The notes under the pieces were generated by a model. The model was not told where the DNA came from. It did not search any database and worked only from the letters and a program-made list of their open reading frames with translations. 5,270 bases of DNA from contig NZNR01000068.1 of NCBI GenBank assembly GCA_002694955.1, forward strand, positions 1-5,270, in the 5' to 3' direction. The position numbers and the translations under genes are program-made. Position 1 is the first letter of the stretch, and each line of letters begins with the position of its first letter. Of this stretch, positions 1 through 5,270 are shown in pieces. Origin of the DNA: Planctomycetaceae bacterium (GTDB taxonomy: Bacteria; Planctomycetota; Planctomycetia; Pirellulales; UBA1268).

Positions 1-770
1 TCCCAGTCCTGTCGCTGTCTCGTCGAACGTGAAAATGTTGGCGGATCAACCACCACAAGATCAAAGGGAGACTCACCTCGACGGCCACGGTGCTTAAGGA
101 ATTCACGTGCATCATCTCGAAGAAGAGCATGTTGCCGTCTATCTACAAACCCATTTTCAGCGAGATTCCTTCTCGCCCATTCGAGGTACGTATTTGAGAG
201 ATCAACCGTTGTAGTCACTTCTGCTCCACCAGCAGCGGCCGCCACAGAAAAACTACCTGTATAACCGAATAAATTCAGGACTGATCGACCTGCCGCATCG
301 CCACGAACCATCGCACGAGTTTGGCGATGATCGAGAAAAAGTCCTGTATCAAGATAATCGGAAAGGTTGACTTCAAACTTCAACCCGTGTTCGCTGACTG
401 AAAAAGCAACAGAGCGATCATCCATTTTTTCATACTGTCCCCCAGCTCGCTGTCGACGACGCACCTTGAAGAACACACGGTCCGGTGCAATGCTGAGCTG
501 ATCAGTTGCCGCCTCCATGATTCGATCAAGCCACACATCATGCTCAATAGCGGTTCGATCATGGGGACGCTCGTATTCCGCTGCATGAAGCCAATCACCG
601 TACCTGTCAATAACCAGAGGTATCTCTGGAATATCCCGGTCGTAAAGACGATACGCATCAATCCCTTGCTTCCTTGCCCATCGCCCTAGATGGCGAGACC
701 GCTTTGCGAGCCGTCGCCGAAAATCTCCTATCTGGTCGGTTAGGCTTCGTGAAGTTTTTTTTTGTTGAAG
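1..770 (-). CDS. rlmK: RlmK half of RlmKL (m7G2069 methyltransferase), other frame, no own start, C-terminus cut by window edge
   Basis: RlmK adds a methyl group to N7 of G2069 in 23S rRNA (E. coli numbering) and in E. coli is the C-terminal half of one protein with RlmL. This frame opens after a TGA at 773-771 and runs to the window edge. Homology to the E. coli C-terminal half begins about 740 with DFRRRLAKR and continues through [28 protein letters not shown] (356-324), the SAM-binding LNLFGYTGS (278-252), LEWARRNLAENG and VVVDPPTFS (56-30). About 70-80 residues, judged from E. coli, lie beyond position 1. No ATG, GTG or TTG occurs in this frame between 770 and the start of the domain, so it cannot be a separate gene with a usual start. 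Removing one A from the run at 755-763 joins it to the RlmL half as one protein, 684 residues of which would be visible (E. coli 702 in total). The ORF itself looks undecayed: I saw no internal stop and all main motifs are present. Confidence 0.85.
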
Positions 771-2055
771 TCAATCGCTCTGCTTTTGATTCTTCCGACG
801 CTTTATTACCAGCGAACGTACCGGATACTTTATCTTTATGAACAACTAGCTCGACCAGCCGACAGTCAATTGGACCATTCGAGAGGACTACGCGGCGATG
901 CGGCTTTAACCCAATTGATTTTGCAAGCTCAACTGGTACCAGTACTCCGGCTCGCCAGCCTGCACAAGATTTTTTTAACCAGTCACCAACTCTACGAAAC
1001 ACCGCACCCGCTCTAGCCTGTGTAAGTCGCTCGCCATACGGCGGATTGGTGAGCACCAAGCCGTGCTCACTTTCTGGAGTCACGGCTTCGAAATGATTGC
1101 AGGAAAACTTGATCGCACCAGCTACTCCGGCTAATTGAGCAGACTGCTCTGCAATTTGAATTACTGCTGGATCAAGATCACTAGCATGAAACGTACCTGA
1201 AGGAGTTTTGGTACGATTTTCAAGATCAAAAAGAATTTCCTTGGCAAGTTCTCGATCAAAGTCATGGAAACGAAAAAAACCCTGTTTCCGTTTCCTTGCA
1301 CGTAACAGACCCGGCGCGAGACCAGCTGCTTGAGTCGCCGCCTCAATAACAAACGTTCCTGAGCCACACAGCGGGTCCAACAATGGTTCGCTGGGTTGCC
1401 AGCCTGAAATACCAAGAATGCCTGCTGCAAGAACCTCTGAAAGAGGAGCCTCGACTTTTCCTTTTCTCCAACCACGCTGATGCAGAGACTGACCTGCCGC
1501 ATCACGAAACAAAGTTGCTGTTTCTCCGGCCAGATGAAGTGAAAGCCGAAGGCTTGCCCCATGCAACTGCACATTCGGTCGACGACCGTGTCCTGCTCGT
1601 ACACCATCTACCACTGCATCTTTAACAACCTGGGACGCGTAGAGCGAATGATCGATAAATGAATCATGGACTCGTGCATCGACTCTAAGCGTTTGAGTCG
1701 GACGAAGATGCGTTGCCCAATCCACGCTTGATATCGATTGATAAAGTGATTCTGGTGAACTCACGGCGAACCGACCCAGAGGCTCAAGGATCCGAATAGC
1801 TACTCGAGACTCAAGAACAGCCCTGTAAAGCGTCTCTTTTGATCCAGTAAATTCGATTGTCCGACGTCCGATTCGCAAATTTGTTGCACCTAATGCTGAC
1901 AACTCTTTCGCCAGCAGCCATTCAAGGCCGTCAAGTGTTCTTGCTGTCAGACTTGGAGGTATATCTGGCTCACTAGGAAGCAATGGGCGTGGAGCTAGGG
2001 GCACTTCAGGGAAAAGAGATTCCATTACGTCTGCCAGACTCTCATGAACGGTCAT
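658..2055 (-). CDS. rlmL: RlmL half of a fused 23S rRNA methyltransferase RlmKL (THUMP + m2G2445 methyltransferase); frame breaks at A9
   Basis: RlmL transfers methyl from S-adenosylmethionine to N2 of G2445 in 23S rRNA (E. coli numbering). The unshifted reading frame gives 465 residues. Residues 1-34 are a proline-rich extension absent from E. coli RlmL, whose homology begins at [26 protein letters not shown]-binding domain spans about 77-188 and ends at [10 protein letters not shown]. The methyltransferase has the SAM loop DPLCGSG at 227-233, the acidic motif SDLDP at 292-296, and the catalytic NPPYGER at 337-343. The domain closes near SNGPIDCR (392-399), as in E. coli. The start at 2055 is chosen because it overlaps the carB stop; M11 is an alternative. 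No clear Shine-Dalgarno is seen: a GGGGG at 2072-2076 is about 16 bases away, too far. Residues 1-433 are in the homologous frame. After the A9 run the last 32 residues (from N434) are out of frame with the family and look spurious, unless RlmL is also made alone. The intact gene would continue into the RlmK half at lower coordinates. Confidence 0.9.
   Translation of the reverse strand: MTVHESLADVMESLFPEVPLAPRPLLPSEPDIPPSLTARTLDGLEWLLAKELSALGATNLRIGRRTIEFTGSKETLYRAVLESRVAIRILEPLGRFAVSSPESLYQSISSVDWATHLRPTQTLRVDARVHDSFIDHSLYASQVVKDAVVDGVRAGHGRRPNVQLHGASLRLSLHLAGETATLFRDAAGQSLHQRGWRKGKVEAPLSEVLAAGILGISGWQPSEPLLDPLCGSGTFVIEAATQAAGLAPGLLRARKRKQGFFRFHDFDRELAKEILFDLENRTKTPSGTFHASDLDPAVIQIAEQSAQLAGVAGAIKFSCNHFEAVTPESEHGLVLTNPPYGERLTQARAGAVFRRVGDWLKKSCAGWRAGVLVPVELAKSIGLKPHRRVVLSNGPIDCRLVELVVHKDKVSGTFAGNKASEESKAERLTSTKKNFTKPNRPDRRFSATARKAVSPSRAMGKEARD
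755..763 (-). repeat. A9 homopolymer at the RlmL/RlmK frame junction
   Basis: Nine consecutive A's on the coding strand, read ACA AAA AAA AAC in the RlmL frame (T431, K432, K433, N434). With eight A's the frame continues as [15 protein letters not shown] straight into RlmK. The change needed is therefore +1 at the ribosome (or -2), or a transcript one A shorter or two A's longer. A -1 shift would meet TAA at 742-740 within a few codons. Runs of A7/T7 elsewhere (970-976, 1273-1279, 2430-2436) are in frame, and this is the longest homopolymer I see in the window. It may be a sequencing error, an inactivating indel or a slippage site. Confidence 0.85.
2052..2055 (-). promoter_or_regulatory. ATGA stop/start overlap coupling carB and rlmKL
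   Basis: On the coding strand the rlmKL start ATG (2055-2053) shares two bases with the carB stop TGA (2054-2052). There is no gap for a promoter or terminator, and no well-placed Shine-Dalgarno precedes the second start. This arrangement usually means termination-reinitiation: ribosomes finishing carB start rlmKL. The two genes are therefore very probably on one mRNA; the coupling itself is inferred. Confidence 0.8.
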
Positions 2056-5000
2056 CGATCAATCGACGCTGCCCCCGCTAAAAACCTGTCTTGCATTGCC
2101 TGTACCTTCATTGGTTCGCTCTTTAGGGCTTCCATTGCCCGGACACATGCTTCAGCGGCCGCAAGAGTGGTTATACAAGGGACTCCGTAAAGCACGCTTG
2201 CAGCCCGAATCCTGCCTTCATCCGTACGGGCACCTTTACCACGAGGTGTGTTGAATATTAGTTGAACGCGACCATCAATCAGATGATCAATGAGGTTTGG
2301 GTGTCCTTCCTGCAACTTTTTGACTGATTCAACTTGAATACCGGCCTGTGACAGTGCTTCAGCCGTCCCAGAGGTCGCAATCAACTCAAAGCCCAATCCC
2401 ACAAGACGACGAGCCAAATCCACCATGGATTTTTTTGCTGACTGACTTGCGACACTTAAAAAGATCTTTCCTGTTTCTGGGAGAACTGTCCCCGCTGCGA
2501 GTTGGCCCTTTGCGAAAGCAAGGCTGAAATTACCACTCACCCCCATTACCTCACCAGTACTTCGCATCTCCGGCCCAAGGGCAATATCAACGCCAGCAAA
2601 CTTAACGAAAGGAAAAACACTTTCCTTCACGCTAACATGTGAAGGAACAGGGTCTGCGACAACCCCTTGTTCAGAGAGGGTTTCCCCAGCCATGACCTTT
2701 ACAGCAATCTTGGCAATCGGTACGCCTGTTGCCTTCGAAACAAAAGGGACCGTTCGACTCGCTCGTGGATTCACCTCAATAACGTATAAGGTATCAGCAC
2801 TTCCTTCACGCTTAACCGCAAACTGAACGTTCATGAGGCCGACCACGCCAAGACTCTTGGCTAAATTTACGGCAGCATGTTTGATTTCTGAAACTGTCTG
2901 CTTATTCAGATTGTGCGGGGGTATACAGCATGCAGAGTCACCCGAATGCACACCAGCTTCCTCTATATGCTCCATCACTCCGGCTACTATTACTTCCGTG
3001 CCGTCAGAGATGCAGTCGACATCGACTTCTGTCGCGTCCTCGAGAAAACGGTCGATCAACACTGGCTGACCCTGCGCAACTATGAATGCCTCAGCCACAA
3101 ATCTTTCAAACTGAGATTGGTCATAACAAATTTCCATTGCTCGACCACCAAGAACAAAGCTTGGACGGACCAAGGACGGAAAACCGATCCTGGAAACTTC
3201 CTTACGCGCCTGCTCGAGAGTACGAGCTATTCCACTAGCCGGCTGCTTTAGATTCAGTCGATCCAAAAGTTCACGAAACTTTTCACGATCTTCTGCTTCT
3301 TCGATTGTGTCGACGCTTGTTCCAATGATTGGCAGACCTGCAGCAGCAAGTGCTCTCGCTAGGTTAAGTGGCGTCTGCCCACCAAGTTGAACAATCACTC
3401 CATCCGGTTTAATTCGGTCCGCAATATTGAGCACGTCCTCACTTGTCAAAGGCTCAAAAAACAGCAGATCGCTTGTGTCATAGTCAGTGCTAACTGTCTC
3501 AGGGTTCGAATTCACCATTACACTCTCGATCCCTAATTCACGTAGTGCAAAACTCGCATGGCAGCAGCAGTAATCGAACTCTATCCCTTGCCCAATTCTG
3601 TTAGGCCCACCCCCGAGTATCATGACTCGCTTCACGCCTTCTGCTTTTGGTGGCGTCTCGTCCTCATCCTCCCACGCTGAATAATAGTAGGGGGTCTCCG
3701 CCTCAAACTCCGCAGCACAGGTATCAACTGCCTTGAACGTAGCGACAATCCCTCGGGATTTCCTGTTCTCTCGAACATCGAGTTCCACCTCGCCCAAGAT
3801 GTTCGCTAACTGCCGATCTGAGAACCCTGCCTGCTTCACCATGCGAAACGTTGTGTCGTCAAGGTCTGCCAGGCTACCGGCATCCCGCACTTGCTGCTCT
3901 AAGTCAACAATTTGCACCAACTGATCAAGGAACCACCGGTCAATACCAGTCAAGTCGTGTAGTTCCTCAATACTTAGGCCAGCCAATATCGCATACCGTA
4001 AATACCAAACTCGGTCGGGATCAGGCCTGGCAACTCGCGCACGAATATCATCAAGAGAAGGCTGCGTTGGTGTGCCCCACTGGTCTCTTCCATCACAACC
4101 AAACCCAAAAGATCCGACTTCGAGTCCTCGGAGGGCCTTCTGAAACGCTTCCTTAAACGTTCGACCTATTGCCATCGTTTCGCCAACACTCTTCATTTGA
4201 GTGGACAGCCGACTATCAGCCTCAGGAAATTTTTCAAACGCAAAACGAGGGACTTTTACCACAACATAATCTATTGAGGGTTCAAAACAGGCCTTTGTCT
4301 TCTGTGTAATATCGTTCGCCAACTCGTGGAGCCGCCACCCCACTGCAAGTTTCGCTGCTATTTTTGCTATAGGAAAACCGGTTGCTTTGCTTGCAAGCGC
4401 TGACGACCGACTCACTCGAGGATTCATCTCAATAACAATCATCCGACCCGTATCTGGATGAACAGCGAATTGAATATTTGACCCTCCCGTCTCGACACCA
4501 ATCGCGCGAATAACTGCAAAACTCGCATCTCGCATGAGTTGATACTGACGATCAGTAAGAGTCATAGCTGGGGCGACGGTAATTGAATCCCCTGTATGAA
4601 CACCGCAAGGATCAAAATTTTCAATTGAGCAAATAACAACAGCGTTATCATCTGCATCTCGCATGACCTCCATCTCATATTCTTTCCAGCCAAGTATTGA
4701 CTCCTCAACGAGAACTTCACTTACTGGTGAAAGATCAAGGCCACGCTGCACTTTCTGATCAAACTCTTCACGATTGTATGCGACACCTGAGCCGGAACCG
4801 CCAAGAGTGAAACTCGGCCGTATAACCGCTGGCAGACCTATCTCGGCAAGTATTTCACGTGCCTCTGACAGAGACTTCACAAGCCGTCCACGACAAGTAT
4901 CAAGGCCGATTTTTTCCATCGTCGACTTGAACTGTTCCCGATCTTCTCCTCGCTGAATTGCTTCAGCCCGAGCGCCAATCATCTCAACGCCATATTTCTC

Positions 5001-5270
5001 GAGAACGCCGTGTCGCTCCAGATCCATGGCCAGATTCAGGGCAGTTTGGCCGCCTAACGTCGGAAGAACCGCATCTGGTTTTTCTTCCGCAATGACTTTT
5101 TCTAATACCTGCCATGTTAGCGGTTCGATATATGTCCGATCTGCAGTCTCCGGGTCAGTCATAATGGTCGCTGGATTTGAATTCACCAGCACAACTCGGT
5201 ACCCGTCATCTCTCAGAGACTTACAGGCTTGTGTGCCCGAATAGTCAAACTCACAGGCTTGTCCTATGAC
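2052..5270 (-). CDS. carB: Carbamoyl-phosphate synthase large subunit CarB (N-terminus cut by window edge)
   Basis: CarB makes carbamoyl phosphate from bicarbonate, two ATP and ammonia channelled from the glutaminase CarA, in the cytoplasm, for pyrimidine and arginine synthesis. 1072 residues are visible, counted from the valine codon at 5270. E. coli CarB has 1073, and its first 18 (MPKRTDI...) correspond to the part lost here, so the full protein is about 1090. Order: carboxyphosphate ATP-grasp half (about 1-385), linker/oligomerisation region (386-540), carbamate-kinase ATP-grasp half (541-925), MGS-like allosteric domain (926-1072). Aligned by eye to E. coli, catalytic residues are kept: R151, E197, H225, E281 and N283 in half one; R702, E832 and N834 in half two. 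The ornithine-site residues E770, D778, E883 and T1034 are kept. So are the UMP/IMP-site residues S939, K946, T966, T969, K985 and N1007, so feedback control is probable. The paired motifs [11 protein letters not shown] and [11 protein letters not shown] show the ancient internal duplication. It ends in TGA, overlapping the next gene by 4 bases. The promoter and true start lie outside. Confidence 0.97.
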   Translation of the reverse strand, partial: VIGQACEFDYSGTQACKSLRDDGYRVVLVNSNPATIMTDPETADRTYIEPLTWQVLEKVIAEEKPDAVLPTLGGQTALNLAMDLERHGVLEKYGVEMIGARAEAIQRGEDREQFKSTMEKIGLDTCRGRLVKSLSEAREILAEIGLPAVIRPSFTLGGSGSGVAYNREEFDQKVQRGLDLSPVSEVLVEESILGWKEYEMEVMRDADDNAVVICSIENFDPCGVHTGDSITVAPAMTLTDRQYQLMRDASFAVIRAIGVETGGSNIQFAVHPDTGRMIVIEMNPRVSRSSALASKATGFPIAKIAAKLAVGWRLHELANDITQKTKACFEPSIDYVVVKVPRFAFEKFPEADSRLSTQMKSVGETMAIGRTFKEAFQKALRGLEVGSFGFGCDGRDQWGTPTQPSLDDIRARVARPDPDRVWYLRYAILAGLSIEELHDLTGIDRWFLDQLVQIVDLEQQVRDAGSLADLDDTTFRMVKQAGFSDRQLANILGEVELDVRENRKSRGIVATFKAVDTCAAEFEAETPYYYSAWEDEDETPPKAEGVKRVMILGGGPNRIGQGIEFDYCCCHASFALRELGIESVMVNSNPETVSTDYDTSDLLFFEPLTSEDVLNIADRIKPDGVIVQLGGQTPLNLARALAAAGLPIIGTSVDTIEEAEDREKFRELLDRLNLKQPASGIARTLEQARKEVSRIGFPSLVRPSFVLGGRAMEICYDQSQFERFVAEAFIVAQGQPVLIDRFLEDATEVDVDCISDGTEVIVAGVMEHIEEAGVHSGDSACCIPPHNLNKQTVSEIKHAAVNLAKSLGVVGLMNVQFAVKREGSADTLYVIEVNPRASRTVPFVSKATGVPIAKIAVKVMAGETLSEQGVVADPVPSHVSVKESVFPFVKFAGVDIALGPEMRSTGEVMGVSGNFSLAFAKGQLAAGTVLPETGKIFLSVASQSAKKSMVDLARRLVGLGFELIATSGTAEALSQAGIQVESVKKLQEGHPNLIDHLIDGRVQLIFNTPRGKGARTDEGRIRAASVLYGVPCITTLAAAEACVRAMEALKSEPMKVQAMQDRFLAGAASIDR

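Noticed and set aside
380..661. Minus-strand open frame with TTG (661) and ATG (658) starts overlapping the 658 stop, resembling a third coupled gene
   Set aside because: It lies in a different frame from the clearly homologous RlmK reading, which covers the same bases with recognisable motifs. The ATGA overlap at 658 is chance.
755..765. Classic -1 ribosomal slippery heptamer (A AAA AAC) at the run
   Set aside because: A -1 shift leads to TAA at 742-740. The RlmK frame needs +1 or -2, or a transcript with a changed A count.
1161..1607. 148-residue minus-strand open frame inside rlmL
   Set aside because: It is a shadow of the RlmL methyltransferase domain, and no family resemblance is seen.
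762..1625. Plus-strand open frames of 80-84 residues (762-1016, 1383-1625) opposite rlmL
   Set aside because: They are antisense to a well-supported domain, with no recognisable product.
5190..5192. GTG as a start codon for carB
   Set aside because: The frame continues to the window edge with conserved CarB sequence ([16 protein letters not shown]). The real start is outside the window.
2833..5244. Several plus-strand open frames of 60-112 residues opposite carB
   Set aside because: All are antisense to conserved CarB sequence and have no protein-like features.
1..5270. GATC appears more often than chance (roughly 36 by a hand count against about 20 expected)
   Set aside because: The count is approximate, the sites are spread through coding sequence with no clustering, and codon choice could explain it.

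Overview
The window is bacterial and almost fully coding. Two genes lie on the minus strand, so the biological order runs from high to low coordinates, and both are cut by the window edges. Upstream is carB, the large subunit of carbamoyl-phosphate synthase (2052 to beyond 5270; only about 18 N-terminal residues are missing). Downstream, starting inside the carB stop codon (ATGA overlap), is a 23S rRNA methyltransferase gene of the fused RlmK/RlmL type (2055 to beyond position 1). I see no RNA genes, mobile elements, CRISPR arrays, promoters or terminators, and there is no intergenic gap.

The main point of interest is that the methyltransferase gene is not in one frame. The RlmL half (THUMP domain plus N2-guanine methyltransferase) reads in one frame from 2055 and, left alone, stops at 658. 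The RlmK half (N7-guanine methyltransferase) reads in another frame from about 770 to the window start. The two join exactly if one A is removed from a run of nine A's (minus strand, 755-763), the longest homopolymer I see here. The RlmK frame has no usual start codon before its domain begins. So either this is a homopolymer sequencing error, a real inactivating indel, or expression by slippage at the A9 tract that yields RlmL alone and an RlmKL fusion from one gene.

Functionally, CarB makes carbamoyl phosphate for pyrimidine and arginine synthesis, and RlmKL methylates G2445 and G2069 (E. coli numbering) in helix 74 of 23S rRNA. Both are housekeeping functions, and the stop/start overlap suggests one transcript with translational coupling.

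By eye the composition is near 50% G+C with no abrupt change. The lineage is uncertain. The RlmKL fusion is best known from Gammaproteobacteria but is not confined to them. CarB departs from the E. coli type in its central linker and in one loop of its allosteric domain, and carB is not followed by greA here. From memory of family sequences I lean weakly to Planctomycetota; the window alone cannot settle it. I found no undescribed multi-gene system.
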